From Poriferisodalis sp026713105 (GTDB lineage: Bacteria > Actinomycetota > Acidimicrobiia > Acidimicrobiales > Poriferisodalaceae), in NCBI GenBank assembly GCA_965115995.1, contig OZ220472.1, positions 3,472,001 to 3,536,000 on the forward strand: a stretch of DNA of 64,000 nt. Direction: 5' to 3'. Positions 35,835 through 43,395 of this stretch are shown here, in pieces. Position 1 is the first letter of the stretch. Every line of letters begins with the position of its first letter. The notes under the pieces were generated by a model. It was given only the letters and a program-made list of their open reading frames with translations. It searched no databases and was not told where the DNA came from. A program made the position numbers and the translations under genes.

Positions 35835-36142
35835 GGTCGGTCCTGAGGTTCAGGCGGCGGCGGTGTCAGCGCCCCGTACTGGGTCTCGAATTTCGAAACG
35901 TTCTCGGAGATGGCTCGGGCAACGGCAAAGATGACGGACGGCGGGACTTTTACCCTGGCGACGACCAAGCCTTCGACGGACTCGGAGTCGGGGCCTGTCG
36001 GGGAGTGCGGCAGTGCGGCAAAGTCGATGGTGAACTCATGCTCAGTGTGCCAAACCCCTGCGAAGTTTGCATACACGCCGCCAGGTGAGACGTCGTTGTC
36101 GAGCCGAAAGGTGATCTCTTGCGACGTCGGCTGGTCTGCCAT
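35831..36142 (-). CDS. DUF3467-domain protein
   Basis: The 103-residue protein matches the DUF3467 pattern: YANFAGVWHTEHEFTIDFA, a mid-region VVARVKVPPSVIFAVARAI, and SENVSKFETQYGAL at the end. The function of the family is unknown. It heads a three-gene operon with 4-bp overlaps, running away from a family B' repeat at 36219-36340. Confidence 0.82.
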   Translation of the reverse strand: MADQPTSQEITFRLDNDVSPGGVYANFAGVWHTEHEFTIDFAALPHSPTGPDSESVEGLVVARVKVPPSVIFAVARAISENVSKFETQYGALTPPPPEPQDRP

Positions 36143-36218
36143 GCGCGCACATTAGGCGGCCCCGTGGTGGTGTGCAGCCGCGGGCGCATCAAGTACGGAT
36201 TGGACTGACGACGACGAA

Positions 36219-36340
36219 CCGGGGCGTGGGCGGGGCGGGAGTGCGCACGCGCAGTTCGCACCGCCGCGGACTGTCCACCGTGCAGCGGACGGCGCTGCGC
36301 ATGTTTGAGCATGGGTGCTGATGCCCCCATCCACCCCGGG
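36219..36340 (+). repeat. family B' palindromic repeat (middle copy)
   Basis: The core reads GCGCAGTTCGCACCGCC, then GGACGGCGCTGCGCATGTTT and GAGCATGGGTGCTGATGCCC. It is closely related to 38475-38593. Left and right flanks (CCGGGGCGTGGGCGG against CCATCCACCCCGGG) pair imperfectly. It separates the DUF3467 operon from the DUF262 gene. The remaining bases up to 36387 are leader of the DUF262 gene, with GAGGTG 5 nt before its ATG. Confidence 0.88.
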
Positions 36341-36387
36341 CACCGCCATACCCTCTCGTAGCGGTTATCAAATTCTGAGGTGCGAAG

Positions 36388-38190
36388 ATGGACGTGAACA
36401 TCCTTCCCTTGCAGAAGATCTTTGCGCTCGATGTGCAGTTCCGGGTTCCGCTGTATCAGCGGCCCTACGTCTGGGATCGCGACCGTCAGTGGGTGCCGTT
36501 GTGGGAGGACGTGACGTCACTCGCGGAGCGCTACTTGGACGACGACTCGCACATCGCCCATCACTTCCTGGGGGCGGTTGTGGTGCGTCAGCAGCACATC
36601 CCCGTTGGCACGCTTGAGACCCGCGACGTGATTGATGGGCAGCAGCGGCTCACGACGTTGCAACTGCTGGCCGATGCTGTCGAGGAGGTGATCAGGGAGC
36701 AAGGAGGGCCCGCACTCGAGCGCCGCAAGCTTCAGAAGCTGATACTCAACGACACCGAAATCTTCACCGATGATGACCGCTTCAAGATCTGGCCCACCAA
36801 CTCTGACCAGCAGGTGTTCCGCCATGCGATGATCGACGAGAAGGCGGTGCCCGAGGACCTCGTCGAGAAGGCGATCGCGAAGGCGCATGCGTTCTTCAAG
36901 TCGCAGGCACGGGACTGGGCTCTTGAACCGGACTCGGTTCACACCGTCGCGGAACGGTTCGCGGCGCTCGTGATGGCCATCAGCTACGGCGTCCATCTCG
37001 TGGTCATCGATCTTGAAGACGACGACAACGCTCAGGCGATCTTCGAAACTTTGAACGCTCGCGGCACGCCGCTGCTCGCTTCCGACCTGGTCAAGAACCA
37101 CATGCTGAACAAGGCGCAAGCGCAACAGCTCGATGTCGAAGGGCTCCATCGGGACCATTGGCAGGGCTTGGAAACCGACTGGTGGCGCGAGGAGATCACC
37201 TTGGGCCGGGTCCGCTGGCCGCGGCTCGACGCGTTTCTGTTCTATTGGCTCTCGATGAACCTCGCACGGGAAGTCAGCACCCAGCGTCTGTTCGACGAGT
37301 ATCGGAAATTCGTGACCGATGAGAAGCTCACGGTGCGTGGCGTAGCCACGAACCTGTCACGGTTCTCCGGTGTCTTTGAGCGCTTGGAGAGCGGTTCGTT
37401 CGATGGGCCGCGGGTGTCCGAGTTCTTCTACCGCTGGGACGTGTCGCAGTTGCGCGTGATGACACCGCTGCTTCTCTGGCTGTTCAGCGATGACGCCAAG
37501 ATCAGCGATCACGACCGAGTGCAGTCGTTGGAGCTGCTGGAGAGTTGGTTCATGCGCCGGATGATCTGCGGCCGCACGACACGCGGCTACCAGAATTTCC
37601 TGCACCCGCTGCTGCGAGACATCAAGAAACACTCCGGCGACGGTGTGCCGGCAACGATCAGGACGACGATCGGTCGGGCCGAGGCGCAGAACACGGCATG
37701 GCCGTCGGATCGCGACGTACGCGAATCCGTTCGCAGCCGGCCTCTGTACCTGCAGCTGAGCCGCGCTCGGCTCAGGATGGTCCTGGAAGCGATCGAAGAT
37801 CGCTTGAGCTCTTCGGATGGCAAGTCCGAGTTGCTGTGCCCGAAGGGCCTGACGATCGAGCATCTGCTGCCGGTCGGGTGGACCGAGGAAGATTGGCCGC
37901 TGCAGGCCTCCGTGTTGAGCAGCGATGAACGGAGAATTCGCTTGCACACGCTGGGGAACCTGACCTTGGCCAATGACAAGCTCAACCCCGCGATGTCCAA
38001 CTCGGCGTGGGTAAGGAAGCGGAGCGAGCTCGCGGAGCACTCCAACCTGCACCTCAACAAGAAGCTCTCTGTCCAGGGCGCCGTGCCGGACGGTCTCCAC
38101 TGGTTCGATTCGTGGAACGACGACACGATCGTTGAGCGAAGCGACTGGCTGGCCGAACACATCTGCACCATCTGGAAGCGCCCAGTCTGA
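36388..38190 (+). CDS. DUF262/DUF1524 protein, GmrSD-like restriction enzyme
   Basis: This 600-residue single chain joins an N-terminal DUF262 domain (VPLYQRPYVWDRDRQW; DVIDGQQRLTTLQLL, the nucleotide-binding DGQQR motif) to a C-terminal DUF1524 His-Me-finger nuclease (LTIEHLLPVGW; LHTLGNLTLANDKLNPAMSN). This is the layout of fused GmrSD/type IV enzymes, which use nucleotide hydrolysis to cut modified phage DNA. It sits alone between two family B' repeats in the lysC-asd gap. No methyltransferase is adjacent, as expected for a modification-dependent enzyme. Confidence 0.88.
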   Translation: MDVNILPLQKIFALDVQFRVPLYQRPYVWDRDRQWVPLWEDVTSLAERYLDDDSHIAHHFLGAVVVRQQHIPVGTLETRDVIDGQQRLTTLQLLADAVEEVIREQGGPALERRKLQKLILNDTEIFTDDDRFKIWPTNSDQQVFRHAMIDEKAVPEDLVEKAIAKAHAFFKSQARDWALEPDSVHTVAERFAALVMAISYGVHLVVIDLEDDDNAQAIFETLNARGTPLLASDLVKNHMLNKAQAQQLDVEGLHRDHWQGLETDWWREEITLGRVRWPRLDAFLFYWLSMNLAREVSTQRLFDEYRKFVTDEKLTVRGVATNLSRFSGVFERLESGSFDGPRVSEFFYRWDVSQLRVMTPLLLWLFSDDAKISDHDRVQSLELLESWFMRRMICGRTTRGYQNFLHPLLRDIKKHSGDGVPATIRTTIGRAEAQNTAWPSDRDVRESVRSRPLYLQLSRARLRMVLEAIEDRLSSSDGKSELLCPKGLTIEHLLPVGWTEEDWPLQASVLSSDERRIRLHTLGNLTLANDKLNPAMSNSAWVRKRSELAEHSNLHLNKKLSVQGAVPDGLHWFDSWNDDTIVERSDWLAEHICTIWKRPV

Positions 38191-38253
38191 GGCGTACAAG
38201 ATCCTCGCATCTGGCGGCGACGAGAGTGCCGTCACCCCAAAGCACAAGGAGTC

Positions 38254-38356
38254 ACGCGCTCTGGCTCGGCAGCACCTCGTCGAACTTCGCTGCGAGCGTG
38301 TCGAACCGCTGGTCATGCTTAGCGAGCTTCTCGCCTGTCTCGACCAGCTTTAGGTT
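38254..38356 (-). pseudogene. remnant of a small coiled-coil protein gene
   Basis: On the minus strand a short open stretch reads GNLKLVETGEKLAKHDQRFD and then TLAAKFDEVLPSQSA before a stop. It resembles the end of RFDxxAxKFDE coiled-coil proteins, but it lacks a credible start and runs upstream into repeat DNA. It is probably a fragment. The rest of 38191-38474 shows no gene. Confidence 0.4.
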
Positions 38357-38474
38357 GCCGCCACCCAGATCATTTCTGCGACAGCCGTGCTCTGAGCGCG
38401 CATGATGAACACGCACCTCCACCACGACGTCGGTTCTGAAAGCAGCCCGAATCGCAGTGGGCCTAACCGAACAA

Positions 38475-38593
38475 GGGGTGGGCGGGGGCAGCAGTGCCCA
38501 CGCGCAGTTCGCAGCGCCACAGCCCGCCCACCCTGCAACGGGCGGCGCTGCGCATGTTTGAGCATGGGTGCTGCTGCCCCGTCCACCCTGGGG
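38475..38593 (+). repeat. family B' palindromic repeat (right copy)
   Basis: The core includes GCGCAGTTCGCAGCGCC, then GCAACGGGCGGCGCTGCGCA and TGTTTGAGCATGGGTGCTG. Flanks GGGGTGGGCGGGGGCAGCAG and CTGCTGCCCCGTCCACCCTG pair over most of their length. It ends 54 bp before asd and marks the right edge of the accessory block. Confidence 0.92.
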
Positions 38594-38646
38594 CAACGCC
38601 AAAATTCGCCGGAGCCTGCTGAACGGGCCTCGGTAGCCTCAGAACT

Positions 38647-39666
38647 ATGCGTGTAGGAATCGTCGGCGCCACCGGTCAGGTCGGCGGCGTCATGCAGGCC
38701 ATTTTGGCCGAGCGAAGCTTCCCCATCGACGAGCTGCGTCTGTTCGCGTCAGCGCGCTCAGCAGGCCGCAAGATCCAGTGGAACGGCAGTGAAATAACCG
38801 TCGAGAATGCCGCTGAAGCCGACTACAGCGACCTCGACATAGCGCTCTTCTCCGCAGGCAAGACCACGTCGCTGGCGATCTCCGAGCACGTCGCCTCCCA
38901 GGGCCCGACGGTCATCGACAACTCCTCGGCTTGGCGCATGGATCCCGACGTCCCGCTCGTGGTGCCAGAGGTCAACGCCAAAGAGGCGTTCAACGCCCCC
39001 AAGGGGATCATCGCCAATCCCAACTGCACGACGATGGCCGCGATGCCCGTGCTGGCGCCGCTGCATACCGAAGCCGGTTTGGTGTCGATGGTGGCCGCGA
39101 CCTACCAGGCGGTGTCAGGAGCAGGCCTCGCAGGCGTCGACGAACTCGACCGCGCGCTCGACGCAACGATCGACGGGGTGGCTGCGCTCACCTATTACGG
39201 AGGTGCCGCCGTCCATCCCCCGCACGACAAGTTCCCCGGCCCGATCGCCCACAACGTGCTCGCTCAGGCAGGCAGCTTCGTCGACGACGGCACCGGGGAG
39301 ACCGATGAGGAGCAGAAGCTCCGAAACGAGAGCCGCAAGATCTTGGGAATCCCCGATCTCGCGGTGTCAGGCACCTGCGTGCGGGTACCGGTCTTCACGG
39401 GCCACTCGCTGTCGCTCAACCTGCGCTTCGAACGCCCGATCTCACCCGAACGAGCCATCGAGCTGCTCGCCGATGCACCCGGCGTAGAACTGGCCGAGGT
39501 GCCAACCCCGCTGCAAGCAGCAGGCCAAGACCCGTCCTACGTAGGCCGCATCCGCCGCGACCCCACCGTCGAGCACGGCCTAGCCCTCTTCGTAGTAGGA
39601 GACAACCTACGAAAAGGTGCAGCCCTCAACGCAATCCAGGTCGCCGAGGTCCTCTCGGCGACGTAA
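38647..39666 (+). CDS. asd: aspartate-semialdehyde dehydrogenase
   Basis: The 339-residue NADP-dependent enzyme reduces aspartyl phosphate to the semialdehyde for Lys/Thr/Met and diaminopimelate synthesis. It shows VGIVGATGQVGGVM, IDNSSAWRMDPDVPLVVPEV, the catalytic cysteine in IANPNCTTMAAM, and GTCVRVPVFTGHSLSLN. It normally follows lysC directly in actinobacteria; here 3.5 kb of accessory DNA intervenes. The last 40 codons are rich in GTA, CTA and GCA. Confidence 0.96.
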   Translation: MRVGIVGATGQVGGVMQAILAERSFPIDELRLFASARSAGRKIQWNGSEITVENAAEADYSDLDIALFSAGKTTSLAISEHVASQGPTVIDNSSAWRMDPDVPLVVPEVNAKEAFNAPKGIIANPNCTTMAAMPVLAPLHTEAGLVSMVAATYQAVSGAGLAGVDELDRALDATIDGVAALTYYGGAAVHPPHDKFPGPIAHNVLAQAGSFVDDGTGETDEEQKLRNESRKILGIPDLAVSGTCVRVPVFTGHSLSLNLRFERPISPERAIELLADAPGVELAEVPTPLQAAGQDPSYVGRIRRDPTVEHGLALFVVGDNLRKGAALNAIQVAEVLSAT

Positions 39667-39712
39667 GGCATGGTGCCGAGGGCACCTGGCGCCTCCGCAG
39701 TGGGCGCACGAA

Positions 39713-40699
39713 TCAGCTGCGCCGCACCACCACTTCGGCGCCCGGCACCTCGGGCTCGTCGTCGACGATCTCGGCCGGAAAGCCAGGAGCCGTAATGGTC
39801 CTACCAGTGGCGTCCTCGAGCCGCCGGATGATGTTCGGCGACCACTCCCGCTCGCCGAAGCGGGCAGCCCCGTCAGTGAACACGTCCACCAGCACCGGCG
39901 ACAGCTCCAGCGGCAGGCCATGCTCGGCGGCGATGTCGGCGAACAGCCCGATGTCCTTGCACACCAAGTCCATGGTGAAGTTGATGTCACGCGAGCCGTT
40001 GAGGATCACCTGGCTCTCGGTCTCGTGGACGAACGAATTGCCCGAGCTGATGCGGATCGCCTCGTACGTCGTGGCCAAGTCCATGCCTGCGGCGTGGGAG
40101 GTCACCAGCGCCTCGCACAGCGAGACCAGGTTGGCGGTGGCCAGGTAGTTCGTCACCACCTTCAGAATCGACGCCGAGCCCAGCGGCCCGGTGTGCAGGA
40201 TGCGCCGCCCCATGGCCCGCAGCAGCGGCAGCATCGCCTCGAAGGTGTCGCGCTCGCCGCCGGCAAAGATCGAGATGTTGCCGGTGGCGGCCCGATGGCA
40301 TCCGCCCGACACCGGGCAGTCAATGGCGGCGCCCCCCGCCGCTTCCACCCGTGCACCGAGCCGGCGCACCTCGTGGTGGTCGGTAGTGCTCATCTCAGCC
40401 CAGATCTTCGGACCGGATCCGGCTGAGCTCGATGCGACGGCTGGGCCGAACCCGGCCAGCACCCCATCAGGCGCTTCGAGCACCGCCGCGGACGCAGCAG
40501 GCGTCGGCAGGCAAGTGATCACCACATCGCAGCGCTCCGCCAGCTCAGCACCCGAGGAAGCCTCACCAGCACCGGCATCCACAAAAGGCGCCATAGCCGC
40601 CCGATCCAGATCACGAACAACCAGGTCAAACCCATTGCGCTGCAAAGACGAAGCCAGCTTCCCCCCAACATTCCCAAGCCCAACAAAGCCAACTCGCAC
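39713..40699 (-). CDS. NAD(P)-dependent oxidoreductase, 3-hydroxyisobutyrate dehydrogenase family
   Basis: The 328-residue beta-hydroxyacid dehydrogenase has the N-terminal dinucleotide-binding GFVGLGNVGGKLA, the substrate motif DCPVSGGCHRA and the catalytic lysine region SILKVVTNYLATANL. A short insertion (SSSAGSGPKIWAEMST) lies before the substrate motif. Substrate cannot be told: hydroxyisobutyrate, tartronate semialdehyde or a related acid are all possible. It converges on asd with a 46-bp gap. Confidence 0.87.
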   Translation of the reverse strand: MRVGFVGLGNVGGKLASSLQRNGFDLVVRDLDRAAMAPFVDAGAGEASSGAELAERCDVVITCLPTPAASAAVLEAPDGVLAGFGPAVASSSAGSGPKIWAEMSTTDHHEVRRLGARVEAAGGAAIDCPVSGGCHRAATGNISIFAGGERDTFEAMLPLLRAMGRRILHTGPLGSASILKVVTNYLATANLVSLCEALVTSHAAGMDLATTYEAIRISSGNSFVHETESQVILNGSRDINFTMDLVCKDIGLFADIAAEHGLPLELSPVLVDVFTDGAARFGEREWSPNIIRRLEDATGRTITAPGFPAEIVDDEPEVPGAEVVVRRS

Positions 40700-40743
40700 G
40701 GCACCCCTTGAGTTGCGAGCGAGGGCGAAGCCGCCTCACCCTG

Positions 40744-40812
40744 ATTGTCGCGAGCGCGGCGGAGCCTTACGCCCTTCTATTGTCGCGAGCGCGGCGAAGC
40801 CTTGCGCTCGCA
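40744..40812. repeat. 35-bp direct repeat upstream of the oxidoreductase gene
   Basis: ATTGTCGCGAGCGCGGCG occurs at 40744 and again at 40779, followed by similar GAAGCCTT or GGAGCCTT. A diverged third copy (GTTGCGAGCGAGGGCGAAGC) lies just before, near 40711. The array sits between the tRNA-Pro 3' end and the oxidoreductase start. No function is evident. Confidence 0.75.
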
Positions 40813-40820
40813 AAAACCAG

Positions 40821-40894
<74 letters not shown>

Positions 40895-40974
40895 TTTGCG
40901 ACCGCCATAAGCGAATCGCTCCGGCTGAAGTTACCGGTCCTGTTAGCGCGGGCGCTACCGGGCGGCGAGATCGC

Positions 40975-41361
40975 TCACGGGGTGCTCGCGGCGTCGCGCC
41001 CCAACAGTTCCTGCGCGGTGCGTCGCAGCAGCAGTGGGTTGATCGGTTTGACCAACCAAGCATCCGCCTCCGAGCGTCGGGCCAGAAAGATGTCGGCCTC
41101 CCGATCGGCGAGCATCAGCACGGGCACCCGCGGCAGCCTGCCCACGCCTGATTCGAGGCGCAGGTCCAAGCAGGTGGCCATGCCGCCCATGTTGCCGATC
41201 TGGAAGTCCAGGATCACCAGGTCAGGCGTGTTCGCCTCCACCGCTGCGCGGACGTCATGACCTGATCGCACCACTCGGAAGCTCACCTCCGCAGCGGAGA
41301 GCGCGGCGGCCACCTCTTCGACCACCCAGTCGGCATCGGTGGCCAGCAGCACGTCGGTCAC
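40975..41361 (-). CDS. single-domain response regulator (CheY-like receiver)
   Basis: The 128-residue protein is a receiver domain alone. The acidic pocket is in LLATDADW, the phospho-acceptor Asp in LVILDFQIGN, and the conserved Lys in WLVKPINP. It has no output domain, so it may pass a signal to a partner or act by dimerisation. No histidine kinase is nearby. It is divergent from the NfeD-type gene. Confidence 0.9.
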   Translation of the reverse strand: MTDVLLATDADWVVEEVAAALSAAEVSFRVVRSGHDVRAAVEANTPDLVILDFQIGNMGGMATCLDLRLESGVGRLPRVPVLMLADREADIFLARRSEADAWLVKPINPLLLRRTAQELLGRDAASTP

Positions 41362-41446
41362 GGTGGCGCAGCGTAATGGGGTCGGCGGTGCCCGGCGTCG
41401 TGCCGCGCCTCTAGAGTTCGGGCGGCCGCCAATCCAGGGAGCCTGG

Positions 41447-42880
41447 GTGAACGCACGTCAGCACCGCCGCCGGTTCGCGCGCCTCGGGGCCTTGATTCTG
41501 CTGCTGAGTGCGGTGATGGGCTTGGCTGCCGCTCCGGCGTCTGCTCACGATGAGTCGACCCCCGACTCACACGAGTCCGATACCCCCCACATAGTCGGCG
41601 AAGAGCGTCCGCGGTTGATCGTGGTGGTGGAAGTCAGCGGGCTCATTGATCCGATTATGGCGTCCTACATCAAGAGACAGCTCGTTTCCGCGTCGGGTCT
41701 CCACGCGATCGGCGTGGTGCTCCAGATCGACAGCGCAGGCAGCACCCTCGACGACGATGAGCTGGTCGAATTGGCAGACAACGTGCGCCTCGCGCACCTG
41801 CCGGTAGGCGTCTGGGTCGGCCCCAGCGGGGCGCAGGCGCTGGGAGGCGCCGCTCACTTGGTCACCTCGGCCGATTTCGCCGCGATCGCTCCGGGAGGGC
41901 GCATCGGCGATTTCACGGCGGTCGAGGGTTTCGTTCATGCTCACGGCACCGGCACCGGCACCGGTGATGTCCACAGCCACGACGGCGATGGACTTCATTC
42001 GGGTTCGAGCGTGCGCTTCTACGACGCCGACACCGCCATGGGTGCAGGTTTGACCCACAGCACGGCACCGGTGATCGGGGAGTTCCTGTTCGCCATGTCC
42101 GACGAGGGCCACCTGCCGCCGATCGGCCAGAACGTGACCGGCGACGACGGCGTGGTCCGGCGGGCGCCCGCAGACGATGTGGTGGTCTCGTTCGTGAAGC
42201 TGCCACTGCTCGACGGTCTGTTCCACACCGCTGCCAGCCCTGCGGTCGCCTACTTGCTGCTGCTCGCAGGACTGTCGCTGCTGCTGCTCGACTTTTACAC
42301 CGGCGGCATCGGCATCGCCGCACTCGTCGCAGTGGCGTGCGGGCTGCTTGCCGCGTTCGGCTTGGGGACGCTGGACATCCGGCTGTGGGCGCTGGCGCTG
42401 CTCATCGCCGGCTTCGTGGCCTTCGCGGTGGACATCCAGACGGGCGTGCCGCGCTTTTGGACCCTGGTGGGCGGTGTGGCAGTGCTCGTCGGGTCGCTGA
42501 CGCTGTTCGGTCAGCACTCGATGAGCTGGATTCCCTTGCTCGTCGGGCTCGTCGGCGGCGCCGTGTACGTGCTGTCGGCATTGCCTTCGCTGGTGCGGAC
42601 CCGCTACGGCACCGCCACGGTGGGTCGGGAGTGGCTGATCGGGGTCGAGGGGCACGCGGTGACCGACATCGATCCCGACGGAACCGTCGAAGTCCATGGC
42701 GCCCGGTGGCGGGCGAAGGTGAACCGTCTTACGCCCTTGCAAGCGGGCGAACCCTTGCGTGTCAGCGGCCTGATCGGGGTCGTGCTGGAGGTGGAGCCGC
42801 TCGAAGGCGCGGCCGTGGACTACCGGGAGATGAGGCGGAGGCCGAGCGAAGAGCGAGGCCGTGGCCCGAGCGGCCCGTGA
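41447..42880 (+). CDS. NfeD-family membrane protein with ClpP-like domain
   Basis: The 477-residue protein has a signal peptide (LGALILLLSAVMGLAAAPASA), a ClpP/SppA-like domain outside the membrane, about five to six membrane segments (residues about 255-395), and a C-terminal NfeD OB-fold domain. This is the NfeD1b layout, linked to membrane quality control with SPFH/stomatin partners. The usual serine nucleophile region (APSGARAASAGA) reads GPSGAQALGGAAH, so Ser appears replaced by Gly and the protease may be inactive. A His/Gly/Thr-rich insertion lies near residue 170. GTG 41447 has AGGGAG 5 nt upstream. No stomatin gene follows. Confidence 0.85.
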   Translation: MNARQHRRRFARLGALILLLSAVMGLAAAPASAHDESTPDSHESDTPHIVGEERPRLIVVVEVSGLIDPIMASYIKRQLVSASGLHAIGVVLQIDSAGSTLDDDELVELADNVRLAHLPVGVWVGPSGAQALGGAAHLVTSADFAAIAPGGRIGDFTAVEGFVHAHGTGTGTGDVHSHDGDGLHSGSSVRFYDADTAMGAGLTHSTAPVIGEFLFAMSDEGHLPPIGQNVTGDDGVVRRAPADDVVVSFVKLPLLDGLFHTAASPAVAYLLLLAGLSLLLLDFYTGGIGIAALVAVACGLLAAFGLGTLDIRLWALALLIAGFVAFAVDIQTGVPRFWTLVGGVAVLVGSLTLFGQHSMSWIPLLVGLVGGAVYVLSALPSLVRTRYGTATVGREWLIGVEGHAVTDIDPDGTVEVHGARWRAKVNRLTPLQAGEPLRVSGLIGVVLEVEPLEGAAVDYREMRRRPSEERGRGPSGP

Positions 42881-43002
42881 GCGCAGCGAACAAGAGCGGG
42901 AAGTGAAAACAGTCCTGATGAACTGGCAGATACCGCCGCGTCGCCTGACGAAAACGGGCCGATGCGACGGTTTCCAAAACCGAATGAGGTTTCGTTTACC
43001 TC

Positions 43003-43031
43003 TTGTCAAGCGATTTTCCGTGTTCTAGTGT
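43003..43031 (+). promoter_or_regulatory. sigma-70-type promoter of whiB
   Basis: TTGTCA (43003-43008) and TAGTGT (43026-43031) are separated by 17 bp and lie 22 bp before the whiB ATG. The surroundings (42900-43030) are AT-richer than average. GAGGGGG about 6 nt before the ATG is the probable ribosome site. Confidence 0.65.
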
Positions 43032-43052
43032 CCCCTGCGACGAGGGGGACAT

Positions 43053-43319
43053 ATGAGCGCTTTGCTGGTCGAAGAATGGCAGGACAGGGCAGCGTGTCGA
43101 GGACCTCAGGCGGCGGTGTTCTTCCCGCCACCCCGCACGGAGCGACGAGACGAGAAGGCTGAGCGCGAGGCACGGGCGAAGGCCATTTGCGGCCAGTGCT
43201 CGGTCATCAGCGACTGTCTCGATCATGCGCTGGACGTCGGCGAGGCGCATGGCATCTGGGGCGGACGCAACGAGATCGAGCGGCGCAACATGCTGCTCGT
43301 TCGCACCGAAGCCAGCTAA
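43053..43319 (+). CDS. WhiB-family iron-sulfur transcriptional regulator
   Basis: The 88-residue WhiB-like protein has four cysteines as C-(x30)-CGQC-(x5)-C (AACRG, ICGQCSVISDC), which bind a [4Fe-4S] cluster, then the turn GIWGG and a basic C-terminal tail (NEIERRNMLLVR). These proteins bind sigma factor region 4 and modulate transcription in response to redox or NO. The family is restricted to Actinobacteria and their phages, which supports the placement of the host. Subtype is closest in look to WhiB1/WhiB2-like proteins, but I cannot fix it. Confidence 0.93.
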   Translation: MSALLVEEWQDRAACRGPQAAVFFPPPRTERRDEKAEREARAKAICGQCSVISDCLDHALDVGEAHGIWGGRNEIERRNMLLVRTEAS

Positions 43320-43395
43320 CAGCCCCAACGCCAGTTCCGTACCCGCCGCTTGGCGACCCGGCGCCAGAGTGGGTTCAGCCATACCGTGACATCCC

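Noticed and set aside
36219..38593. Similar small minus-strand proteins read from the two B' repeats
   Set aside because: They start similarly (PMLKHAQRRPL) only because the DNA repeat is the same; no ribosome site or conserved end supports translation.
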